In this document: positions 34,587 to 46,932 of the stretch, piece after piece | Position numbering within the stretch: position 1 is the stretch's first letter | How the letters are laid out: every line of letters begins with the position of its first letter | Origin: Adiantum capillus-veneris | Taxonomy: Eukaryota; Streptophyta; Polypodiopsida; Polypodiales; Pteridaceae | Assembly (NCBI GenBank): GCA_014529385.2 | Contig: CM043971.1 | Span: 60,590,709 to 60,654,708 of the forward strand | Length of the DNA: 64,000 bases | Reading direction: 5' to 3' | Made by a program: the position numbers and the translations under genes | The notes under the pieces: generated by a model | Told to the model about the DNA's origin: nothing | Seen by the model: only the letters and a program-made list of their open reading frames with translations | Database searches by the model: none

Positions 34587-35838
34587 TTGGTACCAAAATA
34601 AGACAGTTTAGTGTCCTTTTTTTGCAAATTTAAATTAAATGCTACTTGCATTAGACGGTTTATATAAGAAAACCCTCTTGATATGCTTAAATATGTTAGT
34701 TAGAGGATATTTTAAAAATATAACCTTACATTTTATAATTTACCATGATCAGAAACTATACTCATCAAGTTGACCCTCGTAAGACTGCGATTGATGGTTT
34801 GAAGAGATTGACTTTATAAGCTCAAGAAAAAATGAAGCGACCTTGTAAATCGTTATATACAAAGAAAAATATGTTTTTATTATAGATAATTGAAGGACCT
34901 ACTATTCATGAAGTCACTGGCAAGGGCTACTATTCATGAAGTCCTTGGCCATTGCAAGGATATCGCTGTATACAAAGAAAAATATGTTTTTGCTGTATTT
35001 GTGAGTTTTAAAAAGTGTTACATTGATTATCCTTTCCATCGAGGAATCAAGGTGGTAAGTAGAAGGACTTTGGTATGCAACAACTGCATAAGAGAGAACT
35101 TTGATATTTTCATTCTTGAGACATAAGCATTAAAAACCTTAAATCAAAATCTCTATAGATCAACTAAATGTATCAAAGTACATGGTACATACATAGTTGG
35201 GGTGCCCAAAACCTTGGTTTTAATGTTATCATGGAGAACTCAAGCTTTTGAAGAGTTTTTGCACGATAAAAAATTCAAGATAGAGTTCAAGCAATGAGAT
35301 TTAATTGAGTTAGGGAGCCCAAAAAATACGTAGTTTCTTGGTTTCAATGTATAAAGTCATTTGTAGTTGTCAAATTGCACTAGAATAGCCCCAATTCCAC
35401 GAGGGGACCTTTGGAAGACCAAAATTATGCTCTTATTCAACACGTGCTCAAGTATGAAATTATGTCTATAACTTGCGTGTGACTTGGAAACTTGTCCTTA
35501 AAGTGCATTCCATTTTTTTGTAACACTAAGTGCTAACAATTGGCTTTTATAAACATAAAAAAGGCCATCTCTACAAAAAGATGTAAGAATTTATGAGTGT
35601 TTAGGAAAAACAGCTTGAAATTTTACTAAAATCTATGACTTAGAACTTACCATAATTCTATCCATACGGCTTGTATTTTGACATGGAGAAAAATCCAATG
35701 TTTTCTTTCCCTCATAACCAACCTATGATAGAATCAAGGTATAATATACTTCTTCTAGCTTGACAAATAAATTGCCAAAACTTGGAAGGAAAACATGACA
35801 CTTTAGTGTCTCACGACACTTAAGTGTCCAATTACAGA
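34587..35838. mobile_element. 1.25-kb non-autonomous insertion, possibly a DNA transposon
   Basis: It interrupts gypsy E integrase. The flanks share ACTAGT (34581-34586 and 35839-35844), a likely target duplication. The ends share imperfect inverted elements: left TTGGTACC ... AGACAGTTTAGTGTC; right, on the other strand, TTGGACAC ... GAGACACTAAAGTGTC. The interior has no transposase; short direct repeats occur (ACTATTCATGAAGTC at about 34899 and 34927). The superfamily is not determined. Confidence 0.55.
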
Positions 35839-35844
35839 ACTAGT

Positions 35845-37022
35845 GTTAATGCTTGCCCTTCAATCTGGTTAGTTAGGTCCTCTCGTGCAGGAACCAAGTA
35901 TCTCACCTACCAAAGTCCTAAAGGCATTGAGACTAGATCCACAACCCATTTATAGTGCATGGCCAATGGATATGTAGGGTGCAATCCATCACAATGTTGG
36001 ACATTTGAATACATTTGACAAGTTTCACACGACTCTACAAATTGAGATACATCTTTATACATACCCTTCCACCAATATTTTTCTTTCAACTTGGAGAAGG
36101 TTGCCCACACAGCCCATGTCCAGCCCATAGACTCTCATGAAACTCTTGCATGAGCTTTACTTGAGTCTCTTTTTTACATATAACCCGTTGTACATGTGGT
36201 GTAGCATCCTTTTGTTTAGGATGCTTCCACAAGTAACCATCCCTCAAAAAGTACCCATATGCTTTCCTGCGTATCATCCAGAATTTGTGTTCAGACCAAT
36301 CATCTTGTTTTGCTAAAATACTCAAATAGCTTCCAATAAGAAGCCAATCACCTTCATAAAGCTGTTTCAAGAAAAATTCAAGTAGATTAGTCATGCAAAC
36401 ATTATTAACTTTGACATGAGAGATAGAATAGAACTTTGTGCCTACATCATCTCCCTCGTCAATCATCTGTGACTCATCTTCATACATTGCCTTTGATAGC
36501 TCGGGATTTAAGGACTTAATGTATGCAATCCACTGCAACATAACAATGTCTGGCATTGAGTAGCCTGTAATCATCCCAAGAAGTGGTAGACAATCTGCTT
36601 CTACAACCACACATGCACCAATTAGGTACTCTTTACCATTTTTCAAGGCTATAACCATACCCCATAGCTCTCTCTATATATGTGGACTGGTGTCTACTGT
36701 TACAATTACTGGCCTTTGACACTCATAGTCTACCTTTCTAAAGTTGATGCTAATTGGAACAACTTCTTTAGCTTTTTCATGGTTTTTGCATGTGCTTCTG
36801 TCCATTTAAACTTTTGATTCTTTCTAAGAAAAACTGATAAAGAGGATCACCTATATGTGCATAATGTGGAATCCAAATAACATAAAAGACACATGCTCCC
36901 AAAAACCGAGTCTAATCTCAGTGATGCTAGTGCATGTTTCTTTCATTCTTTGGATGGCATCTACCTTTGTTGGACAAGGTTTCCTACCATATGGCCCGCA
37001 CATGTGCCCCACAATGAGCACT
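35845..37022 (-). pseudogene. gypsy E RNase H and integrase N-terminus
   Basis: Minus strand: RT connection (VGHMCGPYGRKPCPTKVDAI, about 37000), RNase H-like region (ACVVVEADCLPLLGMITGYS; LQWIAYIKSLNPELSKA), then the integrase zinc region (EFHESLWAGHG, then FVESCETCQMYSN) and the first catalytic Asp in WVVDLVSMP (about 35945). There are stops around 36100 and 36660-36840. The upper edge at 37023 is the MULE insertion point. Confidence 0.8.
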
Positions 37023-37023
37023 T

Positions 37024-37032
37024 CATTGACGC
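37024..37032. other. 9-bp target duplication (left) of the MULE
   Basis: CATTGACGC, identical to 46981-46989. Joining the two flanks here restores the gypsy E reading frame homology. Confidence 0.93.
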
Positions 37033-37080
37033 GAGTCCTACCATAGCCCGAGCAAGATTTTGCGAGCAAAGCAAGACTCG
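37033..37080 (+). repeat. MULE left terminal inverted repeat
   Basis: Begins GAGTCCTACCATAGCCCGAG and continues with CGAGCAA-type motifs. It pairs with 46933-46980. Confidence 0.75.
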
Positions 37081-37092
37081 AGCAAAGATCTA

Positions 37093-38238
37093 TAGTTTCC
37101 CTTGTACATGAAGCACTATTTCAAAAATAATCATAAACCTTCATGGCACCTCACATGAGGATTTTAAACCTTAATCAAATCCATCAAAACAATACATACT
37201 ACTTATCCACAATCCAAAATATTAGAACATCTGTAGTTGCGGTATTATCACCGCTCGAAAAAATAATAAAAATGGCCATAACCATTATGCCTCCTCTCAT
37301 GAAAAACAAAGGAAAACAAACAAAGTACTTTTTAAAAAAATTGGACATAGTTTCCCTTGTATATGAAGCACTATTTCAAAAATAACCATAAACCTTCACG
37401 GAACCTCACATGAGGATTTTAAATATTAACCAAATCCATCAAAATAGTACATACTACTTATCCACAATCCAAAATATTAGAACATCATGATCAGTATTTG
37501 TGGTATTATCACCACTCGAAAAAATAATAAAAATGGCCATAGCCATTATGCCTCATCTCACAAAAATCAAAGCAAAACAAACAAGTACTTTTTAAAAAAA
37601 TTGGACATAGTTTCCCTTGTATATGAAGCACTATTTAAAAAATAACCATAAACCTTCACGGCACCTCACATGAGGATTTTAAATCTTAACCAAATCCATC
37701 AAAATAGTACATACTACTTATCCACAATCCAAAATATTAGAACATCAATATTTGTGGTATTATCACTGTTTGAAAAAATAATAAAAATGGCCATAACCAT
37801 TATGCCTCCTCTCACAAAAAACAAAGCAAAACAAACAAAGTACTTTTTAAAAAAATTGGACATAGTTTCCCTTGTATATGAAGCACTATTTCAAAAGTAA
37901 CCATAAACCTTCACGGCACCTCACATGAGGATTTTAAATCTTAACCAAATCCATCAAAATAGTACATACTACTTATCCACAATCCAAAATATTAGAACAT
38001 CAGTATTGGTGGTATTATCACCGCTTGAAAAAATAATAAAAATGGCCATAACCATTATGCCTCCTCTCACAAAAAACAAAGCAAAACAAACAAAGTACTT
38101 TTAAACAAAATTGGACATAGTTTCCCTTGTACATGAAGTAATATTTCAAAAATAATCATAAGCCTTCACGTCACCTCACATGAGGATTTTAAAACTTAAC
38201 CAAATCCATCAAAACAATACATACTACTTATCCACAAC
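37093..38238. repeat. satellite, about 257-bp unit, 4.5 copies
   Basis: Units start TAGTTTCCCTTGTA at 37093, 37348, 37608, 37863 and 38120 (spacings 255, 260, 255, 257); the fifth stops at about 38238. Copies are very similar, pointing to recent tandem growth. A diverged single unit lies at 41830-41925, so the sequence is native to this element. Confidence 0.92.
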
Positions 38239-38563
38239 AAGACATGAATTTGAATTTTAACCTCCACCAATGTTATAAATCCATTGTTCTTATGATGACT
38301 CGCACTCATCATCGATGAATACGTTATGTCTCTGATACCTCTTAGGGATGCAAGAATTGTACCGCGTATCTGCTGCCATGGTTCTAGCCATCTGCTCTGC
38401 GTAGACCGGCAATGCACTTCCATTTAAAAAAAAAGATTGTGAAGTTAAATACCAAACAAGTAATATAGGCAGTATAGATGATCAATAAATACCAACACTA
38501 ATACAAAAATAGTGACAAAAAAGATGAGAGCAATATCAATGTCAAAATTAAGAGGGGCGCTCA
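38239..38563. other. spacer between satellite and methyltransferase 3' end
   Basis: AT-rich, no open frame; probably the 3' untranslated region and terminator of the minus-strand gene. Confidence 0.4.
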
Positions 38564-41500
38564 CTAGTTGTCAATGGGATTGACGCGCAATGGCATGTCA
38601 CTCTCATCATCAATATCTAAAGAGGTGGACGCCTCCTCTCTGCCCCACTTTCTGGGGCGAAGCAACGGTAACACATATCCTGAAATCAGTTGCTCATCAA
38701 TGTCGACTGGAACAAATGCTCGTCCTGAAGCCAAGCAAGCTTCTAGTACAGGGGCTGTGCCACATCCAAGCTCCAAACAAATACCTCCTCATCGGCAAAG
38801 CAGCTCCACAAAACATGCAATGAAAGAATGGATCCGTTGCAGTCCTCCTCGTAATAGCTCGCCTGATAATGATCTAGCCTGAGAGAGCTCCAGAAGGTGA
38901 TGCACCATAAAAGAATCCGAAGAGTGCATACCAAGACGGGAGAACAAGGCAACACTTTTTGATACAAAGAAATGTGGACGCATACCCACTCTATGAATCA
39001 TAAATATCATAGAGCAACTACACTGCAAAACAAGACACACGATTAGAGCAAACAACAAGACAAAGTGCTGAAATATTGATGTAAAAACAAATGTATCACC
39101 TCCACACGACCACCAAAACTCTCCACATAACCATATGCTCCATGATGGAGCACTACAATGCAACGATGAACCACCATCTCCGAAGCACGAGAAAATCTCT
39201 CCACCCAGCCAACGGCCTCTCCTGTTATTTTAACTAAATATCAATAATAAATACCACAAATATTATAATTTTTTTGCAAGAATATAAACAAGATAGACCT
39301 GCCAAAGAAACCATGATCAATAGCCATCCAATATCCGCCAATGTCGAGAATGCCAAATGAACGCCAGCACGTACATGATCCTCAGTGCAAATGTCCCAAC
39401 GAGGTGAAGTAGAGGAGCCTAAGAGGGACCCACCAAATGGAAGATCTAAGAAAATCAAATCTGAAACCCATGAAACTTATTTTGTGCCGCGGGTATACAA
39501 GATAGAGTCAGAGCGTGCCCGCACGAGATGCTCATGTACCCCTGACCCATGCAAGATTATGGATCCCCGCCCTATAGTCTGCAGCAATGGCAATGTAGTC
39601 CCCAACAATAGCCATGCATCGAGTATCCATAGAACTAGAGAGACAATGAGATGGAGACTCCATAATATAAACAAAAGAGATACTCCTTCGAGCCACGATC
39701 GTGCCAGGAGAAACTGAGACATTACAAGGAGGTTTAATAAGCCATGCATCAACCACGTGGAAGGAAAGCATTAACAAATGTAATTGTAGTTTACCTGGAG
39801 GTGGCTCCACCTCCTCGTCAATGATCTAATCCACAACCCTCTCCTTTTACTTTTGTGAGTTGCACATTGCTAAAATAGATAACTTCAAATCAGAGCACTG
39901 TAACTTTCAAATAGGCAAATATGAGCATGATCAAACATACCTGCACGACTCTCTTCTACTATGTCTACTGGAGGAACCTTCATTGCAGCATCCTTCGATA
40001 TCATCTCTTGTAGATCTGTTTCACGTCCAAGAACATGGCCCTTCTCCATATCTATCCACCATGGAAATTTATCTATCTCCCAAGGAGTCAATGTGTGCAT
40101 AGTAGAGGGATACATGCTTGTGTCTTGGATCGCTAGCTGAGTCCACTGTCTAGCTAGAAAGGGCATGGCAGGCAAGACACTCTTGGCAACCAAGAACATG
40201 AAGAATCTACAAAGGTCAATTAGGTGACACGAATGTTACGAAAAAATTGCTCTATGCTATTTATGGGATGAACAATGTTAAGCAACTGAAAAATTTAATA
40301 TTGCATAGGACAAGTACTTAAGTTACTTTTTGCATGTTTTTCTCAAGAGAATGCCGTGAATTCATGTTATCTACATACCTTTCCTGTTCGATCTTGATAT
40401 TTGTGAGTAATCTCCTCACAAATTCTCTCTTCTTCTTTCTGATGCTCTTCCGTAGACAAGCTTTGTTTGATAAGAGCAACTCGCTTTTCTTTTTCTTTTG
40501 TCATTTGAATCTAAAATTAAATATACGTTAATAATCTTTGAAATAATGCATTTAAATGAGAGTAAAAATTATTTAGTCTGACACATACGTCATAGACCAA
40601 TGTGCCAAGGTACCGTCGCGTAAGTGGATACCAAGGTTATGTACCTTTGGCATTCTTCTTCCGTACAGCGGCAATAAGTTTTTGATCTCTATCTGGCAAA
40701 CCCTTTAGATACATTTCATGGTCCGCTGTACAAATATGTGTCGTATTGACAATCTCATCTCACGAAGATGAGTGGCAACAAGAGCATGAGTGTTCATGCT
40801 GCATTGAAAGACCAAAAAACCATTTGATACTCACATTCAAGTGTTAGCAAAGATAGAAGAAACATCAACACTTACAAGTTCATTCGTTGTAAACTTCTTA
40901 GCAAGGCAATATCTGGCACCTTAGTGGGATCTATAATGGTGCATAGGACTCGACAGTGTTTCTCCTTTGAAGTGCATGGAGAACTTCTCTTTTATCGCTT
41001 CCCTCCAAGCCACGGTGGGATGATTCCCTTCCCAAACATAGAACATGTGATTTGTAAGATCTTGAAACTTTCTTTGTTTTTTTAACTCGGCTTCAAATTC
41101 TTCATTGATGTCATTCCAAAGAGGATCCCATGTAGCCTTTATCTCATCTAGAACATTCACAAAGTCAAACTTCAAACAACATTCACAGCACATGGACATC
41201 AATACAAAAATGAAAAGTGTTAACGCATACCATTCACAAAACTCTCCTCTCTTTTGCATGTTACCAAAGAGACAATGAATGCTCCTTTCTCTAGCATATA
41301 ACCTTCTTTTGCAAAGGCCGCCTTCAATCCACTGAGATCATCTCTCAAACCTCTCACTCTTGCATATGGAATCAATCTACATAAAGGAATGGAGGGACAA
41401 TCAAAGAAACTAAAAACACGTGTGATTTCAAGGATGTCTGCACCTCTATGCATAAAGATAGTTTACTCATCTTCCATCTCAAACGCTGCGGTAACCTCAT

Positions 41501-41700
41501 CCATTATCTCCCATGGAATAATCTGTAAACCATTCTCCTCGGGGGCTAAAGTATCATCAACTTCGTGTGGAGAGCTCTGTCCCATTTCCATGGAAAGAAC
41601 CTCCTCACCTTGTGTCTTAATTTCCTCTATCATGTCGGTAGCTGAGACTGAAGATACTTGATCACTAGCATCTACCTAGCCATAAAGAGAAGCATTGTTA
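38564..41700 (-). pseudogene. MULE-borne DNA methyltransferase-like gene (N4/N6 type), broken
   Basis: A split minus-strand gene. Likely exons: about 41700-41235, 41143-40930, 40801-40573, 40511-40378, 40212-39941, 39870-39795, 39713-39299, 39221-39100 and 39022-38564. The joins have GT-AG borders and consistent phase for the last exons. The C-terminal half has motif IV as DLPFG (39432-39446) followed, about 150 residues later, by LELGCGTAPVLEACL and VDID, the SAM-binding motif I. This IV-before-I order is that of class beta amino (N4-cytosine/N6-adenine) DNA methyltransferases. Upstream exons hold an unknown conserved region (MFYVWEGNHPTVAW; ATWDPLWNDINEEFEAEL) that may recognise DNA. Breaks: TGA at 38789-38791 (a CGA codon), stops in the 39870-39795 exon and elsewhere, frameshifts near 40960 and 40720. 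The family call is inferred from motifs only; another Rossmann methyltransferase is possible. Confidence 0.65.
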
Positions 41701-41829
41701 CTCCTTCCCCTTCGTGATCTTCCACATGGTTTCGGGCCGTTTCAACATCAACAAGAAACATGGAGACAATAATTTTACAAAAGAGTCAAATTATGCACTA
41801 TATTGAAATAAAACACAACAGAAATCTTA

Positions 41830-41925
41830 AAAAAATTTGGACAGAGCTACCTTTGTACATAGAGCATTATTTCAAAAAATACTATAGCCCATAAAGGCTT
41901 CTCACTTGAAAATTTTTGGTGTTTA
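41830..41925. repeat. diverged single satellite unit
   Basis: TTTGGACAGAGCTACC... TTGTACATAGAGCATTATTTC follows the order of the 37093-38238 unit with many changes. It lies upstream of the methyltransferase-like gene. Confidence 0.6.
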
Positions 41926-42399
41926 AAATTCTTTCATAAACATAATTCATGAAGCATAAATTAAGGTCCATAATGTATCCATAGCCACACACCCATCAAC
42001 CAAGCATTAATTTAAGACCTTAAACATAATGTATCTTTAGCCCAACACATAATGTATCTTTTTTAAAGATCTTAAATGTATAGGTTTTTTCTAATTCAGG
42101 CTCAATTAAAAGATGTTTTACAAACTACGTAATTAGCTGGGGTCTCAATACATCAAATGCATACAGAACTAGTTGATATTAAATTGAGCAATATCCCCCT
42201 TCAAAGCCAAGCTAATATAGAAGGGAAATGTTAAGCTAAGTTCAGGATGCATTGAGCATCATTGAGTACCTTGTAGGTGGACGACCCCTTCGAGTCAACG
42301 CGGAGTTTCAACCAGCCATTGTCAATCCTTGATCTCAATCACACCTCTCAAAGCCCTTTCTAAAGCCGGAAGCCACAATCTTTTGAAACCGAAATCCAC
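41926..42399. other. intergenic spacer of the MULE
   Basis: Non-coding DNA between the two divergent genes. No element recognised beyond the neighbouring repeats. Confidence 0.4.
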
Positions 42400-42830
42400 G
42401 GACCTGCTATAAATGAACTTGCAGAGCTCGATTTGCTGAGCTTGTCACTTTGCTGAACGATTTGCTGAATGATTTTCTGAACAATTCGCTTTGCTGAACG
42501 ATTTGCTGCTATTTGAAACACCGCGTGCCGGCCCGCGCTCCTACAGCTAGGGAATTCAAAAGCCACTGGACTTGCTGAACTGCGCTTGAACTGCCTGAAC
42601 TGTTGAACGATTTGCTGAACTGCTGAACGCTGACCTGCCTAAAATTGACCTGCCTGGACCCGACCTAAGCTCGACCTGCCTGAATGCTGACCTGAACCCG
42701 ATTTGCTGAACTGCTAAACGCTGACCTGAACCCGACCTGCTTGAACCAGCTTGCGCTGAACTACGCTGGCCTTGTGTTATGCTCATTCGCTATGCCTGAA
42801 CTACCGCCCACCGACGCACGCTCCTACGGG
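42400..42830. repeat. degenerate TGCTGAAC-type repeat cluster in the divergent promoter region
   Basis: Many scattered copies of TGCTGAAC, CTGAACGATTTGCTGAAC and GACCTGCCTGAA-like words. It is GC-richer than the surroundings and lies between the starts of the methyltransferase-like and transposase genes. Two CGCTCCTAC words (about 42536 and 42820) bracket the cluster. It could be a binding region for element proteins. Confidence 0.6.
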
Positions 42831-43277
42831 CAGATTGTGTATGGCTCCTTGACAAAGTTTGAAGGTTTTCTCACCTTCAAATATAAAATTTAAATGTAAA
42901 TTTCAAAATTTGTAGGTTTGGATTACACTAAACCTAGGTTTTTTTCGAGACTGCGGGACTGTGGCCCAATTGTAAAAATTTTAAAAGATTTTGGACATAA
43001 GTCAAGCTACTTAGAGAACCAATTTACTAGATTTTACAGATTTTTACTGATTGGAGACAAGATTTTAAAGAATTTTCTAGATTTTGAACCGGATTTGCTT
43101 AATGTTTCGGTGATCATCTTTTATGAATGCAAGCCGTCTGCACCGCTTTTTGGAGAATGACGCCCGAAATAACGACTACCATCTGTACCTGATGTTATTT
43201 TTTAGTCTAGACTCTGCACTCACTCTCCATTTGAAACTTAATTAGTAACCTTAACTTCTCTAAGACGATTGCTTCCA

Positions 43278-46200
43278 ATGTCTAGACACATTACAGTATT
43301 CGGGCCACATGTTGGTCAAAAGCTTGTCCTTATTTTTGAAGGCAGTACATATGCGCTTTCAATCTCTTCTGTGAAACAGCATTTTGAGTTAACTAATGCG
43401 TTTACGTTACATCCACTTACACTAAGTGGAGGACAGGTGAAAATGGAAGTTACTGAGTCTATTAGTGGTGAAGAGGTCTTCCTTATGAATCATGATGTCT
43501 GTCAGTTCTTCAAGGTTCGCTTGTCAGTTCTTCCTGAACTTGACGATGGAATTAAGTCTTCTCCAGTAATTGTCGATTTAGATTCAAATGCCGAGTCACG
43601 TGGCTGCTCTAGCATACTTGATATTATACGCTCAATGCCTTTGCAGAGCAACTTGTACTTGGCCGTGAAACAATCTAAAGATATCATTCAAGTTCAAGAG
43701 CTTCCTGTGTTTTATGATGGATATGTTGCATTTGATTTGCCCTCTCTAGGTCACACTAATGGAATGATTGGGATGGAACAGAGACATGATAGCCACATGT
43801 GGACTGAATATGTCACATGTAGCAGTGATACCTTTCCAGGGGTCGTTAGGTTCAGTCGATGCTCGGGTCACTTATGTTGTGTCAACATTGATTGTCCATA
43901 TTACTCGAGGATAGGACTCTACATGAGGTTCATTGGCGAGGCCGGATTTCAAAGTCATCTCCAAAAGACATGCTGACACCTGAATAAGGCACCTTGATAT
44001 GCAATCATTGCTCTGAAATGCCAGAGTGTGTGGCAACCTGTCCTGCAGTTATTTATTATTGTATGCCAAGGGAGAAACAAAAGTGGACCCGTTGTGTGCT
44101 GCATCTAGGTGAGCATCAACATCCTTGTGCGGAAGGGAGGTCAAGAGTGAATGAGAAAAAAGTAGAATCAGTGCTTCAAGCTCGTGCTGATCAAGAACCA
44201 TTCACTACAGCCAAACAGCTCGAGTGCATGAATGCTCAGGATATGATCATGGGAAAGCTTGTAATGGAAAATTCAAACAACACCGAATATATTGAAGATT
44301 TTGAGTTTGTTGAATTTCTTGACACAATCACACCTTTGTCAAGTAGAAGAAGGATTGAACGAAGCTTGGAATGCGCCAAAAGATCAAAAAATAAAAGTGA
44401 AAAAGGCTTAGAAGCAGTGCTTGACTTGAAGAGTAAGAGTAGGTATCCATATATACATGATGTTCTCTTCCTTGGTCAACTTGGAAATGCCCAGCAACCA
44501 CATGTGTTCAAGATGTCAATAATTGGGCACGGAAGTGGAGTTGATCTGGTTAATCGAATGCGTCCGGGTGGAAATCCTGAGCAGATGTGGATACACTTTG
44601 ATCATGTGCATTGTGTGCAAGGCTGGCCCACAATGTCTGCAAATGTTTATGATCCGTTTGTGCGTGAACTTATGACAATCGCAACATTTGAGTTTACTGT
44701 GGAGAATAAGTTTGCACAGATAGAGTTTTGGAAGATGCTCAATAAGGTGGTTCAAGATGAAGGATTTGATAAGCCTGAGTTCAGAGGTTTCATGTCTGAT
44801 GAGGCTAATGCGAGTTGGATAGAAACCAGAACAGTTTACTTTGGGGGTCCCAACAAGGTTGTACCATCTAAAGAAAGGTCTTGCATGTTTCATTGGGAGC
44901 AATCCATGATCCGGCATACTACTAAGTGTATCAAACCTTCCTCACAAGAGAAACACAAAATTAAATGCCGAAAATGGTGAAATGCACCATCAGAGAATCA
45001 AACAGATATTTGCAAAGGAGAGCTTCGTTGCTTTGGAGAGCAGGACATGCTGTTCATGGTGGTGAAGTTTCATGTTTGGAGACATGGTTGGCTTGGTGGG
45101 ATATCAGAGTTTCACATTGGGGAGGAACATTTGTTATGCAAGATGAGTCTGGAATTTTTGTGCCAAACACTAACTTGTCTGACAGTAAACATGCTAGCAT
45201 GCGGGCATGCTTTGGTTTCAAAGAGAAAATTAGTTTATATGAAGCTGCAGGGGCATATATGGAAATGGTTGTACTACAAAGTGTTAAGTAGAATGCATAC
45301 CTTAAAGGTGCAAAGACATGTAGTGGTCCCGCAATACAAGACCTTGCGCAAAGATTTTTAAATCATTCATCCACTGCCTCTGCTGTAAAGAAGTTGGTCA
45401 ATCGTACACACTACTCAATGGACGAAATGGGTTTGAAAATTCCAGAGATGAATAGGTCAAATATAAGGGAGACGAGTGTAAAGAAAAAGAGACCAATATT
45501 TGTGGATGCTGGTGTTGTGCTAGAGGATGATAGCCATAGGCCCGAGTATGTCACAGTCACTGAACCCATTGGTAGAACAAAGTATGCACGTGCACATGGG
45601 GAAACAAAGTATTGGCCTGAGGTGACTGTTGCAAAAACGGTATGGGCAATTAGGAGAACTGAACATGGACGTAAAATGAAATGTTTTGGAATTTTGCAAT
45701 ATCAAACAGATAGATGTGGATGATTCATTAATCAAGGCTCGCCTAATATTAATTCTGGGGTAGCTGCACCGTGCTTTTGGGGTCGAAGAAAATATCCCTC
45801 GTCAGGATCAAAGCCTGGGGGGATTGTTGAGGGTTATGTATGGTTCTACAATACTAGTAACATGCACACATGGAAGATTCATGACATGGTGGTGGGGCCA
45901 CCCGGACCTGCACCAGGGGTTTGGAGGGTCGCAGAGGGTACAAATCTACTACCACATTAGGCAGAACAACTCCAAGCAAATGGATTTGTACTTCAACAAC
46001 AACATGGGGTAGAATGTGCAATTGTGAATGGGGGCATTCGAGTAGCAAATAGAGTTACAAGTGCCTTTCGGCCCAAATACAGGGATGGAAAGGTTATTAA
46101 ATGGCGCTCAAAGCTGACAAAAGAATTTCATCCCAGAATTGATATTGGAAAATGCATGGCAGCAACATTAGTTAAAGGGGTTATTGTTGTGTGCAATGAA

Positions 46201-46474
46201 ACACATGTTTTCTACATTAGCACAGAGGGGTCCAAGGGCAAAGGGAGTTTCATACTGTGTGACATTGTCTGATTTTCCAAGATGTACATGTGAGGACTTC
46301 CAAAAGAGAGAGTCCAAGAGGTTGACATATGTGCCATGCAAGCATATTTACTATGTGTTTCTCCAAATTTTGGGTTTGGACTTTCATGCCCATGAGTTCA
46401 TGCACCAAGCAGCCCTAAAGAAGGTGGAGATGTTTCAAGCTTTGGGAGGATTGCGGCCAAATGTGCAGCAATAG
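43278..46474 (+). pseudogene. MULE transposase with Cys/His N-terminus and SWIM finger
   Basis: ATG at 43278 (MSRHITVFGPHVGQKL). Frame 1 runs to a TGA at about 43974, resumes after a frameshift at 43994 and runs to TGA at about 44978; a third frame covers 44965-46272 with stops at 45289, 45721 and 45958; the last covers 46260-46474. N-terminal Cys/His residues (CNHCSEMPEC ... RCVLHLGEHQHPC) resemble a FLYWCH/WRKY-GCM1 finger. The core has HFDHVH (44600), Asp in FMSDEANASW (44798) and the C-x2-H (44882-44893) found in Mutator transposases. A SWIM finger (C-x-C at 46283, C-x-H ending 46345) closes the protein. It catalyses excision and insertion. The third acidic residue was not located. Confidence 0.85.
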
Positions 46475-46932
46475 TTAAAGTGCCTCTAGATGTAAAGGCT
46501 TTGTGTGGTATGTAGTTTGAAATGCAGTGGTGTTTTGTCTACTTATGATAAGCCCTAGTTTGTGAGAGATCAGCCCTATGATAAGCCCTAGCGGTATTTT
46601 GTCTACTTATGATAAGCCCTAGTTTGTGAGAGATCAACACAAGTTTTGAGAGTGCATTCTATTAATAGTTTCTTGTAAGTTTCATATGTGTTTGAAAAAA
46701 AATGAACACTATTTTGTTTTAAACAATGTAAGATGCAACGGGTTTGCTACAAAATCTTATTGAAGATTGGGGTTATGTTCTTCATTCAATTTCTTTTGTC
46801 AGTTTTTTGGTGGCTAGGTTGAAGTGCCTCTCTTAACTTTTCCATCTACGCTTGCGAACAAATTAACATTATGGATCTTTTGTTATAAACACAGTAAGAT
46901 ACAGCAAGTTCGCTTACATAACCTATCTTGCT
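46475..46932. other. MULE 3' spacer
   Basis: Follows the transposase stop. It contains a short tandem duplication of GATAAGCCCTAG-containing text at 46530-46640 and otherwise AT-rich DNA. Confidence 0.5.

Noticed and set aside
37093..38238. Regularly spaced repeats resembling a CRISPR array.
   Set aside because: Units are about 257 bp of continuous satellite with no unique spacers, inside a eukaryotic transposon.
38564..41700. Bacterial contamination as the source of the methyltransferase-like gene.
   Set aside because: It has GT-AG introns in consistent phase and lies inside a transposon with a target duplication in plant retroelement sequence.
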